The notes: generated from the sequence alone by a model not told the origin. Positions 40,557 through 49,855 are shown, numbered from the stretch's first letter. The stretch: DNA of 64,000 nt from Gammaproteobacteria bacterium (GCA_018826295.1 JAHJZX010000043.1:62001-126000); one strand, 5' to 3'. Program-made: numbers and translations.

Positions 40557-41810
40557 ATGCTCATGGACGAAATACTAAAAGCACCGCAAAAAACGCGCAA
40601 ACGCTGGCTGTTAATAGTAGGTGCTTTTGTAGTAATTACGCTGTTTTTTGTTGCTGTTAAGGCCGTCAGTAGCACCAACTCTATTACCGCCGATGCTGTC
40701 CGTTTTACAGATATTCGACATGGTATTTTACACATTACTGTAAATGGATTCGGGCAATTTGCTTCTAATGAATCTATTGCTCAAATACTCCCTTATAGCG
40801 GCATTGTGCAACAGGTACATAAACACAATGGTGACCGTGTTGAAGTTGGTGATTTAGTGCTCCAGCTGTTGAATCCAAGTTTAACCTCTGACATAACCAG
40901 TAAAGAAGCGTCGATACGGTTAGCTGAACTAACCAAACAGGAGGTCTTATTAACCTTAGAAAAACAGCAACAAGAGCTGAAATTACAGTTACTTCAGGCC
41001 GAATCTAACTTTCGCATCGAGGAATTGCAACTGGAAGCTAATGAAACACTGTTTCAGGACAAGATTATTTCACGCTTACAATATGCTCAGCAGCAAGCGA
41101 AGACCGAGATGCAAGCTCAGCAATTAGCCGCTATTCAGGCTGACTTTTCGCGCTTTGATCATCAAAAGCAGCAACGACTTGCCATAGAACAAGAAAAAAT
41201 TCATTTGTTACAACTAGAATTGAAACAACTCAAGGATGACTATTCCGCACTCACGGTTACTGCTAGTAAAGCAGGAGTCATTAGCAATTTAACTGCTGAA
41301 GTAGGTCGTCAGGTCCCTGCATCACAAGTGTTATTCTTAATTAACTCAGAGCAACCCAATCTCGCTCGCATTAAATTCCCCCAAAGCAGACAGAGTTTAT
41401 TGCGCACCGATTTGCCGGTCTCAGCAACATCGTCAGATTATAGCTACCAGGGCAGGATTTTACGTATTAATCCAGTTGTAGTGGATGGCTATATTGAGGT
41501 TGAAGCTGTGTTTAAGGATAAGCTGGAAGGTGCAAAAGTCGATATGTCAATGCGAGCTAGTGCGATTGTGAACTCAATGCCAGACGTGACGTATTTAGCC
41601 CTACCCAGCTATATCAGTGGTAAGCCGGAAACTGTTGCACTGTTTATCAAGAATGAAAACAAAATCAACAAGCATGTAGTCAAGGTTGTTGATGTCATAG
41701 GAGACTATCTGATCATTGAAGCAGACTATCTTATTGGCAAGCAGGTCATTGTTTCAGATATTTCAACGCTACTACATCACAATGAACTCATTTTGCAAGG
41801 ACCGGAATAA
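40557..41810 (+). CDS. HlyD/MacA-type periplasmic adaptor subunit
   Basis: 417 residues: N-terminal membrane anchor (about 16-35), a barrel-sandwich/lipoyl half with ILPYSGIVQQVHKHNGDRVEVGDLVLQL, a long coiled-coil hairpin (about 105-235, Gln-rich), the second lipoyl half SKAGVISNLTAEVGRQVPA, and a beta-barrel and membrane-proximal region. Membrane fusion protein linking the inner-membrane ABC transporter below to an outer-membrane channel, which is not encoded here. ATG at 40557 or 40563. Its stop overlaps the ATPase start (TAATG). Confidence 0.88.
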   Translation: MLMDEILKAPQKTRKRWLLIVGAFVVITLFFVAVKAVSSTNSITADAVRFTDIRHGILHITVNGFGQFASNESIAQILPYSGIVQQVHKHNGDRVEVGDLVLQLLNPSLTSDITSKEASIRLAELTKQEVLLTLEKQQQELKLQLLQAESNFRIEELQLEANETLFQDKIISRLQYAQQQAKTEMQAQQLAAIQADFSRFDHQKQQRLAIEQEKIHLLQLELKQLKDDYSALTVTASKAGVISNLTAEVGRQVPASQVLFLINSEQPNLARIKFPQSRQSLLRTDLPVSATSSDYSYQGRILRINPVVVDGYIEVEAVFKDKLEGAKVDMSMRASAIVNSMPDVTYLALPSYISGKPETVALFIKNENKINKHVVKVVDVIGDYLIIEADYLIGKQVIVSDISTLLHHNELILQGPE

Positions 41811-42484
41811 TGGGCTCTTTAATCCGTGTTGAACAGTTAACAAAGCAATACCTCACAGATACTGTGAAAACCAGTGCTTTGAACAAGGTTGACCTTAGCA
41901 TCGAAAATGGCGAATTTGTTTCTATATTTGGAAAATCCGGCAGCGGTAAATCAACGTTGTTATCCATTCTTGGCTTGCTTGACCGCCCTAGCTCTGGAAA
42001 GTATTTTTTGCGGAATATTGACACCTCTATACTAAAAAACAACCAGTTAGCTGCGTTACGAAATAAGTATATTGGTTTTATTTTTCAGCAATTTAATCTA
42101 ATTGACTCTATGACGGTGTTAGGTAATGTATGTTTACCTTTAATTTACGCTGGTGTTGATACCAAAACAGCACACACCAAAGCAATGAAAGTCTTAGCTG
42201 AGCTGGACATGCAAAATCGCGAGCTGCACAAACCAAGCCAGTTGTCCGGTGGTCAGCAACAGCGGGTAGCCATTGCCAGAGCGTTGATCAATGAACCGGC
42301 GCTATTGCTGGTCGATGAACCCACCGGTAATCTGGACAGGAAGAATAGTGAACGCGTGATGGATATCCTCTCTCAGTTGCATCAGCATGGGAGGACCATA
42401 TGCCTGGTAACCCATGATGCTGATTATGCTGCCAGAGCCAGCAGGATAATTGAGTTGAATGATGGAGAGATTGTAAGTGAATAG
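41810..42484 (+). CDS. ABC transporter ATP-binding protein (MacB/LolD family)
   Basis: 224 residues. Walker A GKSGSGKST (41-49), Q-loop QQF, signature LSGGQQQR (145-152), Walker B LLLVDE (165-170) followed by PTGNLD, and switch His in VTHD. The LDRPSSG and IGFIFQQFNL blocks are of the MacB/LolD/FtsE type, which power mechanotransmission permeases rather than classical pumps. Start and stop overlap the neighbouring genes, so the three are translationally coupled. Confidence 0.93.
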   Translation: MGSLIRVEQLTKQYLTDTVKTSALNKVDLSIENGEFVSIFGKSGSGKSTLLSILGLLDRPSSGKYFLRNIDTSILKNNQLAALRNKYIGFIFQQFNLIDSMTVLGNVCLPLIYAGVDTKTAHTKAMKVLAELDMQNRELHKPSQLSGGQQQRVAIARALINEPALLLVDEPTGNLDRKNSERVMDILSQLHQHGRTICLVTHDADYAARASRIIELNDGEIVSE

Positions 42485-44975
42485 TCTCATCCGTTCTAAC
42501 TTCAGTGGCGCAATCAAAGTTTTACGGGCTCGATGGCTGTTCTCTTGTTTTGCAGCAGTGTCGTTAGCACTAAGCCTGGCGTTTTTTCTGGCAACCTTGC
42601 CCGCCACTATGCAAGCTATAGCGCCATCCTTTCCGTTAGTCGCAGCAGAGCATTTGTGGCAGATTAAAATATCTAGCGCAACAAACTCTAGCACAGCGAT
42701 GTTTAATACAAATTTGGAAGATATGCATTCAGACGCAAAGCTCTTGCATCGAATGTTTAATGATGTCGCAGATGAAAACGATTTCCTGCTGATCTCAAAC
42801 TTTGAAACTCCCGCATTACCAGATGGCCTACCTTTTAAAGCTAACGCGGTCTATCTTAGCCAAAACTACCTGTCTTTATTTTCACAATTCCCAATAGTTG
42901 TCGGCAGACCTGCCAAAGTGGACGTTAACGAACTTATGGTAACAGAACGTTTTTGGCAGCAACATTTTTCTGGCCTACAGCCAGGCGAAGCCCAATTGCA
43001 TATCCATAATCAAACTTTCACCGTAACTGGTATCGTAGCAAACAAAGTATTTTTGCCCATTTCGGTTGTAACTCAACAATTGTTTGGTCAAACGGATCTC
43101 TTCATTCCGTTTACCAAAACATCGTCACTACCTGCAGCTGTCGCCAACAGTAATATCGCAACCTGGCTAACCCGAGCTTATAAGCCTATTGCACAACTTA
43201 AAGCACAGTTCGATAAAAACCTGGTTTTACTGTCTGATGATGTGTCACAGCCATTTTCAGAGTGGCAATCTTTTAGTGAATATTATCAGGGGCTCTATAA
43301 ACCCGCAGCGCTGTTTGTAGGTGCCGCAGCCTTAGTACTGTTGTTGCTAGTGCTGTTCGGCTACTTTATAGCGCTATTTTCAAGGCTACACAAAGATTGG
43401 AAAAACATCGCTTTAAAGTATGCTATGGGAGGTAGCAGCCTAACAGCAGTACTTCAGGAGTTATTTGAATTTACTTTAATTTTTGTCTTGGGATTACTGC
43501 TGGCAATGCCAATTTTAGTGGTTTTTTCAAACTGGCTGGCACAATATGGCTTTGCCATATTTAGCGCCTCTTTTTCTGTTTTGGCGATGCTGTCAGTTAT
43601 TCTAACTTTTTTAGCACTATTCTTTTCCCTACTCATCTTTATACCTGCGCTGCAGTTTCGCCGAAACAACATAATGCCGGCATTGCAGTCGGCTTCAAAA
43701 GGTGGTCATGCATCTCAAATACAATGGCCTGCAAAAGTCATTTTAGTGTTGCAACTTATGGTAGCCACCCTTATTTTTCTATTTAGTCTTGTCGGATTAA
43801 CTGATCTGGTAAAACAACTGTCCGCCAGTCAAAATCAACACTATCAGGATCTCTATACGGTTGAGCTGACCTTTGAAAAAACTATGGATGCAGGCAGCCG
43901 CAGCGACCTGGTACAACAAGTCAGTGAGGCTGTAACCACGCAACTAGATGGTACCCTGGGATACTTGACTGCCAGTCCTCTGGATTATATTGGTAAATTA
44001 ACAGGTTATAAGGGATCTGGATGGGGAAAAGATACCAAAATAGTTTCGAACAATGATGATGGCTCAGTCACTAAGTTCGGCAGTGTCAGTGACGAACAAT
44101 TTAGTTACAGCGTATCTGCAGTGCATATTGATGAAACTGCTTTTGATTTACTAGGAATAAAACTGCTTGAAGGTCGAAAGTTCAATCAACATGATAATGG
44201 CAGCACTATTATAACTACTGCCGCAGCACAACGTATTTTTAACCGGCAACAACAGCTTATCGGTCAGTTTGTGCCTTCGCTTGGCACTTCCAGCGATATC
44301 GGTGGAGGCATAGAAGTAATAGGTTTGGTGCCCGATTCCAGAGTCAGCGACAGCAGTAATGTTATGAATATTATGCTTGGTGCCTTTCCAGCGGCACTAC
44401 TGCCTTTTACTGGTAGCAACAACATGTATCAGCATACTGAAAAAGTGTACCTTTTGTTGCACCATCCACAATCAAATATGCAAGCTGTGGCGAAGTTACA
44501 ACAAATCACTGCAGCCTTTCGCTCTCAAGTCCTTGACCTACAAATAATGTCTTTAGTACAAGAACGCGATAAAAGATTGATGCATCATTTATCCAAAGCC
44601 TACGCTGCAATATGTTTGTTAGTGCTGGCCAGCTTTTTGGTGTCGTTCGGTACCTATGGCCTTATCAACTACCAAGTACAGTTGCAACGCCCGGAATTAA
44701 GTATAAAACTGATGCTGGGTGCATCACCAAACCGCTTATTAAAAGAATTACTGCTTAGTTATGGCAGCCTCTGCATTTTAGTTGTTGGTAATGTTTTGGT
44801 TTTATTGTTTCTTACTGGTGATGTTTTAGAGACTGTCCTCAGTATCAAGCTGGTTAGTCAGCAGCATATCTTGTTTACAATGATGATTTTACTGGTACTC
44901 GTCAGCATGGCACTCTTAATTCCATTGCTTAAAATTTTTCGCATTTCACCAATGGAATCGCTACGCGCAGAATAG
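42477..44975 (+). CDS. FtsX/MacB-like ABC transporter permease
   Basis: 832 residues. Eight membrane helices are expected: an N-terminal one (about 20-45), three in a first FtsX-like domain (about 275-400), one near 420-440 and three in a C-terminal FtsX domain (about 695-830), with two MacPCD-like periplasmic domains between. The duplicated form resembles YbbP/DarB-type permeases rather than MacB. The GTG start at 42477 overlaps the ATPase by 8 bases and has GGAG nine bases upstream. Substrate unknown; no peptide precursor gene was found next to it. Confidence 0.87.
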   Translation: MNSLIRSNFSGAIKVLRARWLFSCFAAVSLALSLAFFLATLPATMQAIAPSFPLVAAEHLWQIKISSATNSSTAMFNTNLEDMHSDAKLLHRMFNDVADENDFLLISNFETPALPDGLPFKANAVYLSQNYLSLFSQFPIVVGRPAKVDVNELMVTERFWQQHFSGLQPGEAQLHIHNQTFTVTGIVANKVFLPISVVTQQLFGQTDLFIPFTKTSSLPAAVANSNIATWLTRAYKPIAQLKAQFDKNLVLLSDDVSQPFSEWQSFSEYYQGLYKPAALFVGAAALVLLLLVLFGYFIALFSRLHKDWKNIALKYAMGGSSLTAVLQELFEFTLIFVLGLLLAMPILVVFSNWLAQYGFAIFSASFSVLAMLSVILTFLALFFSLLIFIPALQFRRNNIMPALQSASKGGHASQIQWPAKVILVLQLMVATLIFLFSLVGLTDLVKQLSASQNQHYQDLYTVELTFEKTMDAGSRSDLVQQVSEAVTTQLDGTLGYLTASPLDYIGKLTGYKGSGWGKDTKIVSNNDDGSVTKFGSVSDEQFSYSVSAVHIDETAFDLLGIKLLEGRKFNQHDNGSTIITTAAAQRIFNRQQQLIGQFVPSLGTSSDIGGGIEVIGLVPDSRVSDSSNVMNIMLGAFPAALLPFTGSNNMYQHTEKVYLLLHHPQSNMQAVAKLQQITAAFRSQVLDLQIMSLVQERDKRLMHHLSKAYAAICLLVLASFLVSFGTYGLINYQVQLQRPELSIKLMLGASPNRLLKELLLSYGSLCILVVGNVLVLLFLTGDVLETVLSIKLVSQQHILFTMMILLVLVSMALLIPLLKIFRISPMESLRAE

Positions 44976-45035
44976 TGACATTCCAAGCTGTAACATATTG
45001 TGCCGTGTTGCAGCTCGTTGTGGCTTCTGTTATCA

Positions 45036-45920
45036 CTATTGCTGCTGGCGGTACCATTCGCCTAAGATCAGGCTGGCGGCTACGCTAACGTTAAGTGATT
45101 CCACCTTGCCGGAGCCTGGTATTTGCAGCGCAATATCGGCGCTTTTAGCCACGTTTTTTGACACGCCAAACATCTCTTCACCAAATACAATCACCACTTT
45201 GGCCGGTAACTGGCTTTGATACAACGAAGTACCGCCGTGGCTGGACGTGGTGATCAGCGTATAACCGGCGTCTTTGCAAAGCTGTAATGCCAGTGGCAGG
45301 TTGTCGCAACTTAGGCCGTCGACAAATTCGCCACCACCTTCAGCTGTGCGCAGTGCCGCGCCCGATTGCAACAGCTCCGGTTGCTTCATAATAATGCCGC
45401 CAACACCAAAGTGGGCACAGCTGCGGGTTATTGCACCTAAATTGTGTGGGTTACCCACGCCGTCCAGTGCCAGTAAACAATCGCGTTTACGGCCTTTTTG
45501 CTGCAAATAGGCCGCTAAACTTGGTTGAGGCTTACGCTTTACCAGCATTACCACGCCGCCGTGATGGCTACTGCCAGCTACTTTCTCCAGCTCAGTGTCA
45601 TCGACAATATGATAGGCTTTTTTCACTGCAGCTAAATACTTCATCACATCAGCAAACTTAGCCGCCATTTGTGCTGAAACGTAAAGCCGGATCAGTGCAT
45701 CCGGTCTTTGGCTAAACAACACCCGGCAGGCATTTTCACCATACACCTTGCCTTCATCGTCCTGCACCGTACGTACGGCTTTAACCGGCGCCGCTTTATC
45801 CGCTGCCGCACGATGGGCTTTATTAGCGGCAGGTCTGGCGTTTTTAGCACCGGCATCTTTGGTCCAGGGCTTGTGTAGCGGATTGGCTGCTTTGCCGCCT
45901 TTGGTTCTGTGTTGTGACAT
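45036..45920 (-). CDS. TrmH/SpoU-family rRNA/tRNA methyltransferase (YfiF-like)
   Basis: 294 residues. A basic, Ala/Lys-rich N-terminal tail of about 55 residues, a substrate-binding domain (VYGENACRVLFSQRPDALIRLYV), then a SPOUT methyltransferase domain with LALDGVGNPHNLGAITRSCAHFG, VIVFGEEMFG and IPGSGKVESLNVSVAASLILGEW. E. coli YfiF has this layout. The exact target nucleotide is unknown. The ATG at 45920 has AGGA upstream; an extension to 45959 is not needed. It lies between the export module and the lipase operon and looks like a core gene. Confidence 0.9.
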   Translation of the reverse strand: MSQHRTKGGKAANPLHKPWTKDAGAKNARPAANKAHRAAADKAAPVKAVRTVQDDEGKVYGENACRVLFSQRPDALIRLYVSAQMAAKFADVMKYLAAVKKAYHIVDDTELEKVAGSSHHGGVVMLVKRKPQPSLAAYLQQKGRKRDCLLALDGVGNPHNLGAITRSCAHFGVGGIIMKQPELLQSGAALRTAEGGGEFVDGLSCDNLPLALQLCKDAGYTLITTSSHGGTSLYQSQLPAKVVIVFGEEMFGVSKNVAKSADIALQIPGSGKVESLNVSVAASLILGEWYRQQQ

Positions 45921-46126
45921 AAAACATCCTGCGTGCGCCGCATGGCGGCAGTAAATCAATAATGCGGCGGATTTTACCAGCTGCGTTGCAACAATACTTG
46001 TGTTTTCCGCGCAAATCCTTGGCCCATGTTACTGACTGACGAAGCCAGTGAAGAAGATTTTCGAATACCATAGCAGCATTGTGCTAATACTGTTCGCACG
46101 ATTAAATTTACAATTAAAGAACAAAT

Positions 46127-46154
46127 TTGACACCGTTCAGCAAAGCACTAGAAT
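46127..46154 (+). promoter_or_regulatory. Sigma-70 promoter of the DUF6795-lipase operon
   Basis: TTGACA (46127-46132, perfect) and TAGAAT (46149-46154) separated by 16 bases; start near 46161, 26 bases before the ATG at 46187. CAGGA at 46173-46177 serves as ribosome binding site. Confidence 0.65.
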
Positions 46155-46186
46155 ACCTGCCATAAATAAACAACAGGATTGTAGTA

Positions 46187-46801
46187 ATGCTTGGATGGCA
46201 GCCTCTTTGCAACAAGGCGATGGCCGCTGGCTTAGCGCTGATACTTTCTGTGTTAGCAACAAATGTGGAGGCAGGTGTGTTTAATTGGTTAAGAGGAACA
46301 GAAATTCAGTGGTCACCGGAAATACAAGGGATTGTTACGGAAAATGGTATCCCCGTTTCAGGCTTGAAAGTAGTACGCGAGCTTCACTATGAAGACGACA
46401 AATTTAGCGACAACACAGTTACCGATCATGAAGGCCGCTTTACTTTTTCACGTAAAACCTTGAGAACGCGCCGCGTATTATTTGATTACAGTATCTACTT
46501 GTTTTTATCAGTCGCTGATCATCCAACTACGGGTGAGCAAAACCGTTTTTTTGATATCCGTTGGGGTAACCGGCTGGATGGCAGAGCATTGAATTTATTG
46601 ATGTCAAATATGCAGTGTGAACTGACAGCTGAAGCGAAAGACTTTAGTCTCAAAAACCTAGAAGCCCCTGGCAGCGCAGCCCCTTGGTTTAGCGCAAAAT
46701 GTACATTTACTCATGCCGATACAGCACTTTATTCGGATGAGGAAATTGAAGCCCAGATGCAGGAATTAGACAGGATCATTGATAAACAAGAAGGAATTTA
46801 G
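46187..46801 (+). CDS. DUF6795 family secreted/periplasmic protein
   Basis: 204 residues. Hydrophobic signal segment about residues 9-28 (AMAAGLALILSVLATNVEA) preceded by a short tail. The body resembles DUF6795: IQGIVTENGIPVSGLKVVRELHYEDD and VTDHEGRFTFSRKTL, a transthyretin/carboxypeptidase-regulatory-like beta sandwich pattern; the C-terminus is a charged helix (EEIEAQMQELDRIIDKQEG). First gene of a four-gene unit and three bases upstream of the lipase. It may be a periplasmic partner of the lipase. Function unknown. Confidence 0.72.
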   Translation: MLGWQPLCNKAMAAGLALILSVLATNVEAGVFNWLRGTEIQWSPEIQGIVTENGIPVSGLKVVRELHYEDDKFSDNTVTDHEGRFTFSRKTLRTRRVLFDYSIYLFLSVADHPTTGEQNRFFDIRWGNRLDGRALNLLMSNMQCELTAEAKDFSLKNLEAPGSAAPWFSAKCTFTHADTALYSDEEIEAQMQELDRIIDKQEGI

Positions 46802-46804
46802 AAT

Positions 46805-47968
46805 ATGCAGAAAACGCTCCCACCTGCCACGGCTGTTTGGTTAGCTCAAACGCCTTACGATGTTAGAGAAGTTAAAGCAGGTCAAAATTTTAATCCCGCG
46901 GCTAAGCAATTAACGCGTTTTTTTGACTTCAGCCAAACTGGCGGTGTTATACATGCTACGTCTGGTACTGTTCTATCGACGATTTTTAACCGTAGCACTG
47001 GTTTTGCAGTGGTTGGAAAGGGCAAAGATCGGTTCACTGGTGATGTTGCTTTAGGGATTAGAGGAACTAAATTTACAAGCGGCCGTGACTGGTTTAGTAA
47101 CGCTAATGCCAGCTTAGCTACCGCCGACAATAACAGTATGGTGCATTCCGGGTTTCAAAAAGTGTTTAGGAGTATGCAGCCAGCGCTGGAAAAACAGTTG
47201 GCTCCGCTATTGAATACCAACAGCAATGGCGTAGTACATTGTGCAGGCCACAGCTTAGGTGGTGCCTTAGCCAACCTGGCTGCTATTTGGATTAAACAGC
47301 GTTTTGGTAATCGTGTAGCCTTATATACCTTTGGTGCACCACGAGTAGGATTAAACGATTTTGCGCTTAAATCATCGGGTAGCATAGACAAAATATATCG
47401 CTGCCTGCATGGAGATGATCCTGTACCAATGGTGCCGGTGTGGCCATTTTTTCATGCGCCATTAAATGGTTGCAGTGTCCTGTTGACGTCAGCGACTGGT
47501 ATTAATATTTCGTCGCATTCAATGATGGAAAATCCGGGCTATGTCACAACGTCTCGCGGTCAATGGGAAGATTTACAGCGGCACGGCGATACCATTAAAG
47601 CGGTACGTTTGGCTTATGAGCGGCGCTTTGAATGCAGCTTTAGTACTCATTGGCAAGAAAGGCTAACTCATGCGCTTATAACCTTATTAAAGGATGCTGG
47701 TTTTTTAACAGCTGTATCAGTGCAAATGAGCATAGGCGGTATAATGACATTTTATGATCACCTGGCAGCGACCATTGAGAAAGTCGCGCTTATGTCGCCG
47801 CAATTTGAAACACAGGTAATGGGCTTACTTGGCCATATGCTGGTGTTCGCCGGTAAACTTACGGTTACGATCACTGAGCTGAGCGCGCGCTTTATTCGCT
47901 GGGTATTTAACGTTACGCTAAATGCTATGTACAGTGCAGCTAGAAAAGCAATTGAAATGGTAAGCTAA
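46805..47968 (+). CDS. Lipase family protein (class 3 lipase fold)
   Basis: 387 residues, alpha/beta hydrolase. Nucleophile elbow GHSLGG with Ser150; candidate Asp205 (HGDDPVP) and His238 (ISSHSM) complete the triad; the VALGIRGTK strand provides the oxyanion. These are the lipase_3 (PF01764) marks. No signal peptide. The last 100 residues are unusual: an amphipathic to hydrophobic region (AVSVQMSIGGIMTFYDHL, then GLLGHMLVFAGKLTVTITEL) that could insert in a membrane. Such an architecture, with small membrane proteins downstream, recalls lipase effectors with immunity partners, but that is inference. Confidence 0.85.
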   Translation: MQKTLPPATAVWLAQTPYDVREVKAGQNFNPAAKQLTRFFDFSQTGGVIHATSGTVLSTIFNRSTGFAVVGKGKDRFTGDVALGIRGTKFTSGRDWFSNANASLATADNNSMVHSGFQKVFRSMQPALEKQLAPLLNTNSNGVVHCAGHSLGGALANLAAIWIKQRFGNRVALYTFGAPRVGLNDFALKSSGSIDKIYRCLHGDDPVPMVPVWPFFHAPLNGCSVLLTSATGINISSHSMMENPGYVTTSRGQWEDLQRHGDTIKAVRLAYERRFECSFSTHWQERLTHALITLLKDAGFLTAVSVQMSIGGIMTFYDHLAATIEKVALMSPQFETQVMGLLGHMLVFAGKLTVTITELSARFIRWVFNVTLNAMYSAARKAIEMVS

Positions 47969-47999
47969 GACTATTCATTTATATTGGCTGGACAGTAGT

Positions 48000-48479
48000 A
48001 TGCTGCACCAGCCAGGATTGGTTGGTATGGACCCCCTGACACTGCTTAACATCATTCCTTATACCTTTTTAAATCCGCTAATCTTGCTGGCGTATATGTT
48101 TGCCTTTTCTGAAGATAGCGCCTTGCGCTACCTGAAACTTAACGCATTTTATGATCTCGCTGGCAACTCACAGCGCATTAATCTATTGGTGTATGCCGGC
48201 TTTTGTATAGTGGCAAGCGCCGCTTTTATTGCCTTTAAGCTGGTTGTGTTACTGCCTTTAGCTACGGCGCCACTAACCGCCTTAGATATCATGCTGGTGC
48301 AACCCGGCTGGAGCTGGCTGTTTGCCTACGTAGTAAGTGCATTTACATTAGCTGCATTGCTTTCCCGCGATGGCTTGGAGGGTAATATCGCCGGCTTTAT
48401 TTTTGCGCCTTTTATCTTTATAGCCACAATATTATTACTGATAGAGCACGTGCAGTGGCTATTAGCGAGGGTGATCTGA
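48000..48479 (+). CDS. Small polytopic membrane protein
   Basis: 159 residues with about four hydrophobic helices (near 18-37, 61-87, 98-120, 131-155). Not recognised. The ATG at 48000 or that at 48027 could be the start; neither has a strong ribosome binding site. The stop overlaps the next start (TGATG), so the two membrane proteins are made together. It lies 31 bases after the lipase gene in the same direction. Confidence 0.65.
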   Translation: MLHQPGLVGMDPLTLLNIIPYTFLNPLILLAYMFAFSEDSALRYLKLNAFYDLAGNSQRINLLVYAGFCIVASAAFIAFKLVVLLPLATAPLTALDIMLVQPGWSWLFAYVVSAFTLAALLSRDGLEGNIAGFIFAPFIFIATILLLIEHVQWLLARVI

Positions 48480-48949
48480 TGGAATTAAGCGCTAGCTGGT
48501 GGATGTATCTGCTTAATGCTTTTACCCCCGTTTTGGCCATTATAATGCAAGCACATTTAATAGCGGAGCAGCAAAAAGCGGCCAGCGGTAACACAGAGCC
48601 GGTCAAAGCCGCAGAGCCTTTACCGCCTATTGTATCGGCTGTTGCCGGCTTACTGACACAAGTGATAATGGCCGCCTTTATCTACACATTCTGGCTGGCG
48701 GCACACTGGCTGGTGTTCTGGTTTTTAAATAAACCTTTTAATGTTGATGCTTATTTTTACAAACCTGCGCACTTAGCCTATTGGTTTCCTTATTTATTCG
48801 GGCTGTATTTTGCTTGTTATAGCGTTGTTGTCGCCCCCAACCTTAGTTCAACACGATTTAAAATCGTCATGAACAGCGTAAATTTTTTAGGCTTTGTTGC
48901 TTCGCTTTATATGGTGGCTGTTACCTATCTGAAGTGGCTGACAATGTAA
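48479..48949 (+). CDS. Small membrane protein, last gene of the lipase operon
   Basis: 156 residues, about four hydrophobic helices (near 8-26, 49-73, 99-114, 130-150) with a hydrophilic Lys/Glu-rich loop after the first. Not recognised. The start is the ATG at 48479, which overlaps the upstream stop and has GAGGG before it; an extension to 48455 would lie inside the upstream gene. It ends 70 bases before rlmJ. Together with its neighbour it is a candidate immunity or anchoring partner of the lipase. Confidence 0.65.
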   Translation: MELSASWWMYLLNAFTPVLAIIMQAHLIAEQQKAASGNTEPVKAAEPLPPIVSAVAGLLTQVIMAAFIYTFWLAAHWLVFWFLNKPFNVDAYFYKPAHLAYWFPYLFGLYFACYSVVVAPNLSSTRFKIVMNSVNFLGFVASLYMVAVTYLKWLTM

Positions 48950-49018
48950 AACGACTTGTGTTTTTCTGCCTGCGCAGTATGCTGTCGGCCTTTAAATCCG
49001 CCACTAAAGGCCCTTTTT

Positions 49019-49855
49019 ATGCTTAGCTATCGTCATAGTTTTCATGCCGGTAACCATGCCGATGTGCTAAAACATCTGGTACAGGTTGCTATTGTTGACT
49101 ACCTGCTGCAAAAAGATAAACCTTTTTGCTACCACGACAGTCATGCCGGTGTCGGTTTATACAGCTTGCTGGCCGAGCAGGCACAGAAAACCAGCGAGTA
49201 CCAGGGCGGTATTGGCAAATTGTGGCAGTATCAGGCGACAAGCCCGGCATTAGCACATTATATTGCGTTGATAAAACAACTGAACCCGGACGGCGAGCTG
49301 GCGTTTTACCCTGGCTCACCGAAAATTGCCGCCATGCTATTACGCAGCAGCGATAGCATTCAGGCGACTGAACTGCACCCCACTGACTACCCTATTCTGG
49401 CCAGCCAGTTTGCCCGCCGCCGCCACAGCCGGATAGAGCATATGGATGCATGGGCCGGCTTTAAAGCCATGCTGCCACCGCTGCATAAACGTGGTCTGGT
49501 GCTGATAGATCCCCCCTACGAGCTGAAAACTGAATACCAGGATGTGGTAGCCGGTTTACAAAGCGCTTATCAGCGTTTTCCACAAGCGACTTATGCAATC
49601 TGGTATCCGGTTATCGAGCGCGCAGCGGTTGAAGCCTTTATCAGCGCTATTGCCGCCACCGGCATTAAAGATCAGCTGCGCATTGAATATTGCCCACTAC
49701 CAGACAGCAGCGGCTTTGGCATGACCGGCAGCGGTATGCTGGTCATTAATCCACCCTATACGCTGGCCAACGATGTGCAGCAAGCCCTTAGCGAACTCAG
49801 CCCGCTGTTAAGTGCAGAAGGGGAATTTCAGGTACACCAACTGGTACCGGAGTAA
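49019..49855 (+). CDS. rlmJ: 23S rRNA (adenine-2030-N6)-methyltransferase RlmJ
   Basis: 278 residues (E. coli 280). The start MLSYRHSFHAGNHADVLKH is identical with the E. coli protein, which fixes the ATG at 49019. SAM-dependent N6-adenine methyltransferase with the catalytic motif DPPYE (in LVLIDPPYELKTEYQ) and the ending NPPYTLANDVQQAL. A 21-residue upstream extension is excluded. Followed after three bases by the S1/P1 nuclease gene. Confidence 0.96.
   Translation: MLSYRHSFHAGNHADVLKHLVQVAIVDYLLQKDKPFCYHDSHAGVGLYSLLAEQAQKTSEYQGGIGKLWQYQATSPALAHYIALIKQLNPDGELAFYPGSPKIAAMLLRSSDSIQATELHPTDYPILASQFARRRHSRIEHMDAWAGFKAMLPPLHKRGLVLIDPPYELKTEYQDVVAGLQSAYQRFPQATYAIWYPVIERAAVEAFISAIAATGIKDQLRIEYCPLPDSSGFGMTGSGMLVINPPYTLANDVQQALSELSPLLSAEGEFQVHQLVPE

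Noticed and set aside
46048..46284. Plus-strand frame of 78 codons ahead of the DUF6795 gene
   Set aside because: It runs across the sigma-70 promoter and overlaps the start of the DUF6795 gene in another frame; the latter has a signal segment and operon context.
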